From Gudongella sp046224405 (lineage in GTDB: Bacteria; Bacillota; Clostridia; Tissierellales; Tissierellaceae), in contig NZ_JBJXRK010000001.1 in assembly GCF_046224405.1 (NCBI RefSeq), positions 372,001 through 436,000 on the forward strand: a stretch of DNA of 64,000 bases, given 5' to 3'. The notes beneath the pieces are model-generated. The model ran no database searches. It saw nothing but the letters and a program-made list of their open reading frames with translations, and had not been told where the DNA came from. The position numbers were made by a program, and so were the translations under genes. Positions 51,336 through 59,320 of this stretch are shown piece after piece. Positions within the stretch are counted from its first letter, which is position 1, and every line of letters begins with the position of its first letter.

Positions 51336-52616
51336 TCAGTCCTCCATTCTCACCCTTATTGAATTTGCATGGCCGGTCAGGGCCTCGTCCCTTGCCAGGG
51401 TCATGATGTCACCTGAGGCTTTTTCCAGAGCCTCTTTTGAGTAATATATAAGAGAGGTCTTCTTGCAGAAGTCCTCCACCCCAAGGGCTGATGAGAATCT
51501 CGCCGTCCTTGAGGTTGGCAGGGTGTGATTTGGTCCTGCATAGTAGTCACCCACCGGTTCAGGTGTGTATTCCCCAAGGAATATGGCTCCAGCATTCCTG
51601 ATTCTCTTGTAGTCCTCAAGGGGATTCTCCGTCAGGAGCTCCAGATGCTCGGGAGCCAGCCTGTTTACAATATGGAAGCCCTCCTCCATGCTATCCACGA
51701 CTATCAATGCACCGTAGTCGGCAAGGGCCTTTTCCGCTATCTCCCATCTCGCAAGCTCCATAAGCTGTCTTGAAAGCTCCTGTTCAATCCTCCCTGCAAG
51801 GGAGTCTGAGTCAGTCACCACAATGCTTGCAGCCCTTTGGTCATGCTCTGCCTGGGCTATGAGGTCGGCAGCTATATATCTGGGGTTTGCCCCTTCACCG
51901 GCAAGGACCACCACCTCACTTGGGCCTGCTATCATATCTATTCCAACCATTCCGGACACCTTTCGCTTTGCCATTGCAACATAGATGTTTCCAGGGCCCA
52001 CAATCTTGTCAACCTTCCTTATGGTTTCAGTCCCATAGCAAAGTGCACCTACCGCCTGGGCTCCTCCCATCTTGAATATATCCGTAACACCCAAAAGGTC
52101 TGCGGCCACCAGGACCGAGTCCCTGATCCTACCGTCCTTGCCAGCCGGTGTGGCGATCACAATCTCCCTGACCCCTGCCAGGTTTGCCGGAATAACATTC
52201 ATCATTACAGTTGACGGGTAGGATGCAGTTCCACCAGGGACATATATTCCAACCCTTTCGATCGGGTTGACCAATTGTCCAAGAAGGATATCATCCTCCT
52301 GGACAATGAAGCCCTGGTCAACCTGATTTTTGTGGAACCTGGTTATGTTTTCTATGGCATTTTCCATTGCCTTCCTCAAGCCGGGATCAATATTCTCCCT
52401 TGCCTCCTCAATTTCCTCCCTGGTGACCCTGAGATTCTCCAATTCGTGTCCATCATACATTTTCGTGTATTCCAAGAGGGCACTATCACCCCTAAGCCTT
52501 ACATCATCAAGTATCTGGTCAACCCTCTGAAGAACCTCAGGAGAATCCATCTGGGTCCGATTCAGTATCTTCTCAAGCTCTTCCATACCATCTATCCCAT
52601 TAATCCTCTGAATCAT
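51336..52616 (-). CDS. hisD: Histidinol dehydrogenase
   Basis: Zinc enzyme that oxidises histidinol to histidine in two NAD-dependent steps. The 426 residues include YVPGGTASYPSTVMMNVIPA, VDMIAGPSEVVV-type GIDMIAGPSEVVVLAG, the catalytic AEHDQRA, and the late GPNHTLPTS. It starts on the base before the hisG ATG region ends and precedes hisC by one base. Confidence 0.96.
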   Translation of the reverse strand: MIQRINGIDGMEELEKILNRTQMDSPEVLQRVDQILDDVRLRGDSALLEYTKMYDGHELENLRVTREEIEEARENIDPGLRKAMENAIENITRFHKNQVDQGFIVQEDDILLGQLVNPIERVGIYVPGGTASYPSTVMMNVIPANLAGVREIVIATPAGKDGRIRDSVLVAADLLGVTDIFKMGGAQAVGALCYGTETIRKVDKIVGPGNIYVAMAKRKVSGMVGIDMIAGPSEVVVLAGEGANPRYIAADLIAQAEHDQRAASIVVTDSDSLAGRIEQELSRQLMELARWEIAEKALADYGALIVVDSMEEGFHIVNRLAPEHLELLTENPLEDYKRIRNAGAIFLGEYTPEPVGDYYAGPNHTLPTSRTARFSSALGVEDFCKKTSLIYYSKEALEKASGDIMTLARDEALTGHANSIRVRMED

Positions 52617-53237
52617 CTACTCACCTCCCAATATCCTCTCTATTTCCTGTATTATCCCGTACTTGAACCTGTAGCTTACCTTGTTTACAATCAGCCTTGC
52701 GCTTATGTGATCCAGGTCCTCCAGGATCTCCAGCCCGTTATCCCTTAAGGTATTGCCCGTCTCCACTATATCCACTATTACATCGCTGAGGCCTATCAGG
52801 GGTGCCAGCTCCACAGACCCGTTAAGCTTGATGATCTCAATTCTCTGGTCCCGGTTCTCGAAAACCGATTGAACATACTGGGGATACTTGGATGCAATCC
52901 TCAGTACATCATTCTTCTTGTCGGAAAGCCTGTCCTTGAAGCCGGCAATTGCAAATCTGCATTTTCCGTAATCAAGGTCCATTATCTCGTAAACGTCCTT
53001 GTTCTCCTCAAGGATGACATCCTTGCCTACAATTCCAAGATCCGCCACTCCCTTCTCAACATAGGTGACCACATCGGAGGGCTTGACGAAGATAAAGGTT
53101 GTCTTGCCGCTGATGTCCTTAAATACTAGCTTCCTGGAATTTTTCTCCCTTACGATCTCCATGTCCGTGCCCTTGAACAGCTCAAGACCCTTTTCACCAA
53201 GCCTTCCCTTGGCTATGGCTATGGTAATATTGTCCAT
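52617..53237 (-). CDS. hisG: ATP phosphoribosyltransferase, short form
   Basis: First enzyme of histidine synthesis, joining PRPP and ATP. The 206-residue short form lacks the C-terminal regulatory domain and needs HisZ, which is encoded directly upstream. It shows TIAIAKGRLGEKGLELF at the start, the ADLGIVGKDV motif, and the PRPP-site segment VDIVETGNTLRDNGLE. Its start overlaps the last base of hisZ. Confidence 0.96.
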   Translation of the reverse strand: MDNITIAIAKGRLGEKGLELFKGTDMEIVREKNSRKLVFKDISGKTTFIFVKPSDVVTYVEKGVADLGIVGKDVILEENKDVYEIMDLDYGKCRFAIAGFKDRLSDKKNDVLRIASKYPQYVQSVFENRDQRIEIIKLNGSVELAPLIGLSDVIVDIVETGNTLRDNGLEILEDLDHISARLIVNKVSYRFKYGIIQEIERILGGE

Positions 53238-54187
53238 TATCTCCCCTCCTCAATCCTGATGCTGGTAACAAGGTCCAAATCAATCATAAAGCCGATTGCA
53301 GGTACCCTAAGCCCAAACTCCTCCGTCAAGCGGTCATACCGGCCACCGCTTAGGATCTTGTTGGGTACCCCAAGACAGTAGCCCTTGAATATGATCCCAT
53401 CGTAGTAATCCAAATCAGGTAGCATGGAAAGGTCAAACTTTATCTCACCTGTGGTATACCTTCTGTTGAAGGATTCCATAAGCTTCTCCAGCTCGTCAAT
53501 TGCCTCACTCATTTCCCTGTTCATGGGGTATGCCTTTGCCATCCGGATTACCTCCTCCATATCCCCCTGCAGATGGAGGATATGCTCCAAAGCTGTCCCC
53601 TCAAGTCCCAGACTTTTAAGCTTAATTCTAAGCCCATACCTATTCTTCTTGGAAATCAGGTCCCTGACTTCAGACTCCTCATCCAAATCCAGCTCCAGCT
53701 CCTTGAATATCCCATCCAGGTATTTGCTTGAGCCCAGCTCCAGGATCACAGGCTTGCCAAGGGTCCCCATAAGGCTGGTGGCCATTTCAACTATCTCCTG
53801 GTCGGCAGCCAGGACATCCTCCCCCAGGGATTCAATCCCCATCTGATAGTTCTCAAGGATCTTCCCCCCGGGCTTGTTCAGATAGATCTTTGAGTTGTAG
53901 TAGACCTTAAGGGGAGGCTCACCGTCCCATTTTGAGAATATCTCTCCAAGAACGTTTGTGGTTATGTCAGGCCTGAGTATATATATCCTGGAATTTCCAC
54001 TGAGCACCTTTACAGTCTTTGAGGAATCCTGCCTGAAGTTTGAACGGACATACAGGTCGTACTTCTGAAATATTCTAGGCTCTATAAGTGAAAAGCCCCT
54101 TTTCTCAAAGTAGCCCTCAAACTCCCGCTCAACCCTCTTTTTGAATTTTGTAACCTCCAGCTCCTCCGTTATGCTTGTAAATCTCAT
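53237..54187 (-). CDS. hisZ: ATP phosphoribosyltransferase regulatory subunit
   Basis: Class II aminoacyl-tRNA-synthetase-like protein that activates short HisG and mediates feedback by histidine. The 316 residues resemble histidyl-tRNA synthetase catalytic domains (YDLYVRSNFRQDSSKTVKV, ILRPDITTNV, GRYDRLTEEFG) but lack the anticodon-binding domain. It is the first structural gene after the his leader. Confidence 0.92.
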   Translation of the reverse strand: MRFTSITEELEVTKFKKRVEREFEGYFEKRGFSLIEPRIFQKYDLYVRSNFRQDSSKTVKVLSGNSRIYILRPDITTNVLGEIFSKWDGEPPLKVYYNSKIYLNKPGGKILENYQMGIESLGEDVLAADQEIVEMATSLMGTLGKPVILELGSSKYLDGIFKELELDLDEESEVRDLISKKNRYGLRIKLKSLGLEGTALEHILHLQGDMEEVIRMAKAYPMNREMSEAIDELEKLMESFNRRYTTGEIKFDLSMLPDLDYYDGIIFKGYCLGVPNKILSGGRYDRLTEEFGLRVPAIGFMIDLDLVTSIRIEEGR

Positions 54188-54204
54188 ATTATCCTCCCCC
54201 TATC

Positions 54205-54241
54205 AAAAAAATAAAAAACCATATAGGCAGGCTATATGGTT
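54205..54241 (-). terminator. his attenuator terminator
   Basis: Stem ACCATATAG/CTATATGGT (54219-54227 with 54233-54241), followed on the minus strand by TTTTTTATTTTTTT. It lies between the leader peptide and hisZ, so it can stop transcription before the operon. Confidence 0.88.
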
Positions 54242-54330
54242 AAAGTACAATATTCCATCATAGATCCTTGCCCGTGTTTTTTGAACAGCTTAACAAGAGC
54301 ATGCATCTATGAACTGTTAAAAGCTCATAA

Positions 54331-54390
54331 TTACAAACTCCAAGGTCTATGATGATGAAGTTTTTCAATTTGTGTTTTTTTGATATACAT
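54331..54390 (-). CDS. hisL: his operon leader peptide with three consecutive His codons
   Basis: A 19-codon frame encoding MYIKKTQIEKLHHHRPWSL, with ATG at 54390 and TAA at 54331-54333. A GGAG site stands upstream. The three CAT codons (54343-54351 region) would make the ribosome stall when charged histidyl-tRNA is scarce. The RNA around them (CATCATAGA) is complementary to TCTATGATG just upstream of the terminator (near 54256-54264), which gives the alternative pairing needed for attenuation. No T-box motif is present in this leader. Confidence 0.78.
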   Translation of the reverse strand: MYIKKTQIEKLHHHRPWSL

Positions 54391-54424
54391 GTCCCCAACT
54401 CCAATACTTTTGTCGATGTGTTAA

Positions 54425-54453
54425 ATTATAACATTACCACGCTAAATTGACAA
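54425..54453 (-). promoter_or_regulatory. his operon promoter
   Basis: TTGTCA (54448-54453), a 17-base spacer and a perfect TATAAT (54425-54430) on the minus strand. Transcription would start near 54418, 28 bases before the leader-peptide ATG. Confidence 0.82.
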
Positions 54454-54499
54454 GAGCATTTTTTCAGATCTTTTTAAAGCATCCTTCTTAAAGCTCAAG

Positions 54500-55465
54500 C
54501 TAGAGGTCAGCCATGATAAGTCCCTTAATTATTTCTATGCCCTTTTCCACCTGGGCCCTTTCGACATACTCATCCTCCGAGTGGGCTTGCTTGATGCTTC
54601 CCGCCCCAAAAACAATTGTGTTTATGCCTTCCTCCTGAAAGAGGCTCCCCTCCGTCCAGAAGTCAACCTCATGGAACTCACCCTTAAACAGTGGCTTCTC
54701 GTTGATCAGGGGAGGCCCATTGAACCTGTTGGTGATTTTCGTCTCACTGCTGCTTTTTTTTATGGCTTCAACCACACTATCCAGCCTTTCGAAGGTCCTT
54801 AAGGATGCCCTGTAGGTACACCTTTGGGAGACAACATTCCCTCCAGTGCCCCCCTCTATTATCCCCACGTTGAAGCCCAGTCCGTCCAGCCTGATTATAT
54901 TGTGGGCAGCCTTGATGATGGCACCCTTTGATCCTGTGGATGAATGGGCTGATTCTGCAAAATCCTCCAGTGTAAAGGAGTAATAGCCCCTGTGCTTGTT
55001 TACAAGCCTCAATTCTGTCGGCTCGCATACAACCGCCCGGTGTATGCCCTCTTTCAAGTCAGACTCCAGGAAATATTTCACCCCTGTCTTGATCCCAGAC
55101 TCCTCATCAACTGAAAACAGGACCATGAGATTTTTGGGTTGGGTCTCCTCAAGGGCCTTCAGCACCATGTAGATGTTTCCCTTGGTGTCACAGGCTCCAA
55201 GTCCGTAGACCCTCCCCTCCTTCTCATACATGTCAAGAGGGTCATGAGACCAGGCATTTGATGGTTTGACCGTGTCCATATGACAGTTTATCACCAGGTC
55301 TGGCTCACCAAAAACACCAATCACATTGGCCTTGTTCTCGCTGATCTCCTGGATATGAACCTGGCAGCCTTCAATAGCATTCAGCGCCTTCACCAGATAG
55401 TCAATCATTTCTCTGTAATTGCCATCATATGTGTTTATTCCAATTAGGTCAGACAACAATTTCAT
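54500..55465 (-). CDS. M20-family deacylase (acetylornithine deacetylase-like)
   Basis: Zinc amidohydrolase of the ArgE/DapE family, 321 residues. It shows the metal motifs INCHMDTVKP, ACDTKGN, the catalytic and metal Glu pair in SVDEESG, and the late GAGSIKQAHSEDEYV. It is the last gene of the argH-argG-GNAT operon and therefore probably removes the acetyl group from an arginine-pathway intermediate (N-acetylornithine or N-acetylcitrulline). Context, not sequence, gives the substrate. Confidence 0.82.
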   Translation of the reverse strand: MKLLSDLIGINTYDGNYREMIDYLVKALNAIEGCQVHIQEISENKANVIGVFGEPDLVINCHMDTVKPSNAWSHDPLDMYEKEGRVYGLGACDTKGNIYMVLKALEETQPKNLMVLFSVDEESGIKTGVKYFLESDLKEGIHRAVVCEPTELRLVNKHRGYYSFTLEDFAESAHSSTGSKGAIIKAAHNIIRLDGLGFNVGIIEGGTGGNVVSQRCTYRASLRTFERLDSVVEAIKKSSSETKITNRFNGPPLINEKPLFKGEFHEVDFWTEGSLFQEEGINTIVFGAGSIKQAHSEDEYVERAQVEKGIEIIKGLIMADL

Positions 55466-55488
55466 AGGGACACCCTACTTTCCTCATA

Positions 55489-56298
55489 TTAAACTTCCTG
55501 GTCTGCAGTGATTTCAGAAATCAGGAAATATGACACGCTGTTTTCCAGATACTTGCCCTTGATTATATATTTCTTTCCGTTCTTGATCTCATCATTTATC
55601 ATTCTGTATATCTTTGAATTGTTCTGCTGAACCCAGAAGGTATCCCCCAGGCTTTCCAATTCGTCCTTGGCCATTGGGTACTCATCAAGCTCAAACTTCT
55701 CCGTGGTGTTTCCCAACAGGGTTTCAAAGGGGTTGTTTGGAATCTTGGTCTTTACAAGCATACTGTTTTTTCTTGTGTGCACAAATCCGTATGAAAGGAT
55801 ATTGAGGGGATGAATGTTCTTCAGGTATATATTTGAGCTTGGATTGTCGGTCTGGATTATGAAGGTCAGGTAATCCTTGTCCTGGACAAGATGCAGGGCA
55901 AGTGCAAAGGTAAGTGATCCAAGTCCTTCACCTTCATGGGCAGGATCAACCAGAAGCGTCCACTCATGGGCTATCTTGGGGTCTGAAACATTCCCAACCA
56001 CGCAAAGCTTGGCAACGGGTATTCCGTCAATAAGGAATCCTGCAGTCAGGCCTGCTCCAATTGTTCCAAAGTTTGCAAAGGTCCAGTCCGGTGCAGCCAT
56101 TCCCGCCCCGTATGCCTTCTCATTGAGCTGTACCATCTCATAGGTGAAGTCGAAGCCTTCAGTTGTTGCAGGGTCAATGAAGTTGGTCTTGAAGGGGAAA
56201 CCCTCCATAAGTGTCTTGTACTTGTCCCAGTGCAGTCTGTTTACAACTATAAATACCTCTAGATTCAAGTCCTCATATTTTTTCAATAGTTCATTCAT
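55489..56298 (-). CDS. GNAT-fold acetyltransferase in arginine operon
   Basis: A 269-residue protein whose central part has the acetyl-CoA pyrophosphate loop of GNAT enzymes, LLVDPAHEGEGLGSLTFALAL (motif HEGEGLG at 121-127), preceded by strand VAKLCVVGNVSD. Flanking regions of about 80 and 120 residues are not recognised. It lies 12 bases after argG and 23 bases before an ArgE-like gene. N-acetylglutamate synthase activity is an attractive but unproven role; acetyltransferases fused to ArgH are known in some bacteria. Confidence 0.68.
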   Translation of the reverse strand: MNELLKKYEDLNLEVFIVVNRLHWDKYKTLMEGFPFKTNFIDPATTEGFDFTYEMVQLNEKAYGAGMAAPDWTFANFGTIGAGLTAGFLIDGIPVAKLCVVGNVSDPKIAHEWTLLVDPAHEGEGLGSLTFALALHLVQDKDYLTFIIQTDNPSSNIYLKNIHPLNILSYGFVHTRKNSMLVKTKIPNNPFETLLGNTTEKFELDEYPMAKDELESLGDTFWVQQNNSKIYRMINDEIKNGKKYIIKGKYLENSVSYFLISEITADQEV

Positions 56299-56310
56299 TA
56301 TTTATTCCTC

Positions 56311-57480
56311 CTATTCTATATTTGCAAGTCTCTGCTGCATTGAATACAGCTTGATGAATCCATTTGCTTCAGTCCCGCTCCATTTGGATTCCTGTGCATA
56401 CATGGCGATATTTGCATTGACCATAGAATTGGGCGAGCTCAGCTCCACAACCTGAACGCTGTTTGGCTGAACCTTAAGCTTGACGGTTCCACTGACCCTT
56501 TCCTGAACGGAATCCGCATATGCCTCTATGTTCTTGACCAGAGGCTCGTAGTAGAGTCCGCCATACACTAGGTCTGACCACTCTTTTGAAGCCTCCTTGC
56601 CAAACAGTATCTGTCTCTTGGTGAGAACAATCTGCTCCAGCTTCTTATGGGCCTCGATCAGGGCCAAGAGTGCGGGGGATTCAAACATGATTCTTCCCTT
56701 AATACCGATTATGCAGTCTCCAACATAGATGTTGCTGCCGTAGCCGTATGCTCCCAGAATGGCATTAAGCTTTGATATTAGCTCAACGCCCTGAACGTCC
56801 TTACCATTGAGCTTGGTTGGAAGTCCCTTTTCAAACTCCAGCTCCAGGTACTCTTCCGTCTTGGAAGGGTCCCTCTTTGTCAGGGTGTATGCAAAGCTGT
56901 CCGGCTCCTTGTTCTGGTCGATCTCGGTTCCTGAAACGGTTATTCCGAATATGTTCTCATTTATGGAGTACTTCTTCAGCTCCTTGTCAACCTGGAAGCC
57001 TTTTTCTTCAAGATACTCAATCTCTTTGGCCCTTGTGATGTTAAGCTCCTTTATTGGTGCGATTATATTCCCTTCCGGATTAAGTGTGATCAGGGAAGCC
57101 TCAAATCTTACCTGGTCATTTCCCACCGCTGTTGATCCGTGGGCAACGGTGTCTGTCCCTTCAGCCTCTGCAATTTTTAGAATTTCCTCTGCAATGATGT
57201 ATCTGTCTGCACACATCAATGGATACTCGTCTTCATACAGTCCATTGAGCTTTATTAGATACTGGATGATGTTCTCGTATATGACCTCTGTGGCATCCAC
57301 AGTGTAATGCTTTATGCTTCCCAGCTTCTTTGACTTCTCTTCAATTTCCTTTAGCTTGTCCTCACTGAAACCTCCGGTGTTTACCACCGCTGTTATTACA
57401 TCATAGCCCTGGTCTTTCAGATACAGGACACAGAAGGATGTGTCCAGTCCTCCTGAAAAGGCCAATACAACTTTTTTCAT
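56311..57480 (-). CDS. argG: Argininosuccinate synthase
   Basis: ATP-dependent ligase joining citrulline and aspartate. The 389 residues begin KKVVLAFSGGLDTSFC (ATP PP-loop) and contain AHGSTAVGNDQVRFE and YGGLYYEPL. The ATG at 57480 is preferred to a TTG at 57495; it lies close behind a GGAGTGTAGGA site formed by the end of argH. It is the second gene of the T-box-controlled arginine operon. Confidence 0.95.
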   Translation of the reverse strand: MKKVVLAFSGGLDTSFCVLYLKDQGYDVITAVVNTGGFSEDKLKEIEEKSKKLGSIKHYTVDATEVIYENIIQYLIKLNGLYEDEYPLMCADRYIIAEEILKIAEAEGTDTVAHGSTAVGNDQVRFEASLITLNPEGNIIAPIKELNITRAKEIEYLEEKGFQVDKELKKYSINENIFGITVSGTEIDQNKEPDSFAYTLTKRDPSKTEEYLELEFEKGLPTKLNGKDVQGVELISKLNAILGAYGYGSNIYVGDCIIGIKGRIMFESPALLALIEAHKKLEQIVLTKRQILFGKEASKEWSDLVYGGLYYEPLVKNIEAYADSVQERVSGTVKLKVQPNSVQVVELSSPNSMVNANIAMYAQESKWSGTEANGFIKLYSMQQRLANIE

Positions 57481-57484
57481 ATTC

Positions 57485-58870
57485 CTACACTCCAATCTCT
57501 TTATTTAAGAATTCCCTACCTCGTTCAATGGACCTAAGCACTGCCTCCCTGGCAGGTCCACCGATCAGGTTTCTCTTGTTCACACATGTCTCAACGGATA
57601 TTTCACTGTATATGTCTTCCTCTATCAGATGGCTGAAGCCCTTGAATTCTTCAAGTGAAACCTCCGACAGCTTCCTGTTCCCCTTCAAAGCGAACTGAAC
57701 GATCTGCCCTGATATTTCATGGGTCTCCCTGAATGGAACCCCCTTCCTTACCAGATAATCCGCAAGGTCTGTGGCATTTGTGTAGCCATCCTCTGAGGCC
57801 TCATACATCCTGTCCCTGTTGAACCTTATGGTCTTTATCATGCCGGTAAACATGTCTACACATGCCTTCACAGTGTCAATTGCATCAAACACGGCTTCCT
57901 TGTCCTCCTGCATGTCCTTGTTATATGCCAGTGGCAGTGATTTCATCACGGTCAGGAGTGTCATGTTTGAACCATATACCCTGCCGGTCTTTCCTCTTAT
58001 GAGCTCCGCCACATCAGGGTTTTTCTTCTGTGGCATTATGCTGCTGCCTGTGCTGAACCCGTCATCCACCTCAACATATGCAAACTCTCCGGTTGCCCAA
58101 AGTATGATCTCCTCGCAGAACCTGCTAAGGTGCATCATTACAATTGACAGATCCGAGGTCAGCTCTATTGCAAAGTCCCTGTCGCTGACTCCATCCAGGC
58201 TGTTGTAGGTGATGTCGTTGAAACCAAGTAGCTGGCAGGTGTACTCCCTGTCCAGGTCAAAGGTTGTTCCGGCCAATGCTCCTGAGCCCAGGGGCATTAT
58301 CATGATCCTCTTCTTTGCATCAAGGAGCCTTTCAATGTCACGCCTGAACATTTCAAAGTATGCCATCAGATGATGTCCTAGGGTCAGGGGCTGTGCCTTC
58401 TGCATGTGGGTATATCCAGAAAGTATGGTGTCCAGATTGTCCTCAGCGATTGAAAGCAGTGACTCCTCCAGGCCTTTTAAAAGTTCCACCAGAAGGTCAA
58501 CCTCCTTGCCCAGATACATCCTGAAGTCTGTTGCAACCTGGTCGTTCCTGCTTCTTCCCGTGTGGATCTTCTTGCCAAGTTCACCGATTCTGTCAGTCAG
58601 TGTGGCTTCGATAAATGTATGGATATCCTCGTGCTCAAACCCTATCTGGAGCTTTCCACCATCAATGTCCTGGAGTATTTCATTTAGGGTCGCTTCAACC
58701 CTTACAGTCTCCTCATCAGTCAGGACCCCACACCTGTTCAAGGTCTTGGCGTGGGCAATGCTTCCAAGTATATCCTCTCTATATAACCGCCTATCAACGT
58801 GAATTGAGGATTGGAAATCAAATGCCGCCTTTTCAGTTTGATTCTCAAAACGTCCTCCCCATAGCTTCAC
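57485..58870 (-). CDS. argH: Argininosuccinate lyase
   Basis: Fumarase-superfamily lyase releasing fumarate and arginine. The 461-residue protein has the signature GSSIMPQKKNPD with the catalytic Ser, HTGRSRNDQVATD and TGYTHMQKAQP. It is the first gene of the operon, directly behind the T-box leader, and its end overlaps the argG ribosome binding region. Confidence 0.96.
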   Translation of the reverse strand: MKLWGGRFENQTEKAAFDFQSSIHVDRRLYREDILGSIAHAKTLNRCGVLTDEETVRVEATLNEILQDIDGGKLQIGFEHEDIHTFIEATLTDRIGELGKKIHTGRSRNDQVATDFRMYLGKEVDLLVELLKGLEESLLSIAEDNLDTILSGYTHMQKAQPLTLGHHLMAYFEMFRRDIERLLDAKKRIMIMPLGSGALAGTTFDLDREYTCQLLGFNDITYNSLDGVSDRDFAIELTSDLSIVMMHLSRFCEEIILWATGEFAYVEVDDGFSTGSSIMPQKKNPDVAELIRGKTGRVYGSNMTLLTVMKSLPLAYNKDMQEDKEAVFDAIDTVKACVDMFTGMIKTIRFNRDRMYEASEDGYTNATDLADYLVRKGVPFRETHEISGQIVQFALKGNRKLSEVSLEEFKGFSHLIEEDIYSEISVETCVNKRNLIGGPAREAVLRSIERGREFLNKEIGV

Positions 58871-58907
58871 TTACATCACTCCTTTTTTCAAAAAATTTGT
58901 ATAAAAA

Positions 58908-59143
58908 AATCCCGTTCTCTAAAACTAAGAGACGGGATTGCCGTGGTACCACTCAAATTGACATAAACTATGTCCACTCAAAGCCTTATCGCTGGCTAAC
59001 GTTCCTCCTACTGCTATTTCAAAGGAAATCTCATTGGTCCTCTTCCCACCAGGCTTGAACATCGGGCTTCCACCGTCCCCAACTCGCTATATCAAGTAAC
59101 TTAGTAGTACTCTCCAACTCATCGACTTAAAGTATTAATAATT
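58908..59143 (-). ncRNA. T-box leader of the arginine operon
   Basis: On the minus strand the leader ends with the T-box AGTGGTACCACGG (58941-58953), followed by an intrinsic terminator (AATCCCGTCTCTT stem, 58908-58939) and seven T. The upstream part has a stem I-like region with GAGAGTA and GGGACGGTGGAAGCCC. Uncharged tRNA should pair with the T-box and favour read-through into argH. An arginine specifier is expected; AGG or AGA codons occur in the candidate loop (59030-59055), but I cannot fold it reliably by eye. Confidence 0.88.
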
Positions 59144-59150
59144 GTTGCTA

Positions 59151-59178
59151 ATTATATCAAACTGGCCTTCAATGTCAA
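59151..59178 (-). promoter_or_regulatory. Promoter of the arginine operon
   Basis: TTGACA (59173-59178), a 16-base spacer and TATAAT (59151-59156) on the minus strand, directly upstream of the T-box leader. Confidence 0.75.
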
Positions 59179-59236
59179 GCAAAAATTTGTCAGACCAGAT
59201 TAATTTATGAGTGCTTATCAGTTCCTTTAACAAGGA

Positions 59237-59268
59237 AACCACAAGCTAGGCCTAACCTGCTTGTGGTT
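59237..59268 (-). terminator. Terminator of the subtilisin gene
   Basis: A perfect 10-bp stem (AACCACAAGC with its complement) around a 12-base loop. On the minus strand it is followed by TCCTTGTT. It lies 53 bases beyond the protease stop codon. Confidence 0.65.
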
Positions 59269-59320
59269 GCTTTTCTGTTGCCTTAGATGTGAAAACCATA
59301 GCTCCTAAAATCTCCAAAGA

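Noticed and set aside
54205..54480. Possible T-box before hisZ
   Set aside because: No GGTGGNACCGCG-type core is present on the minus strand; the leader-peptide frame with three His codons explains the region better.
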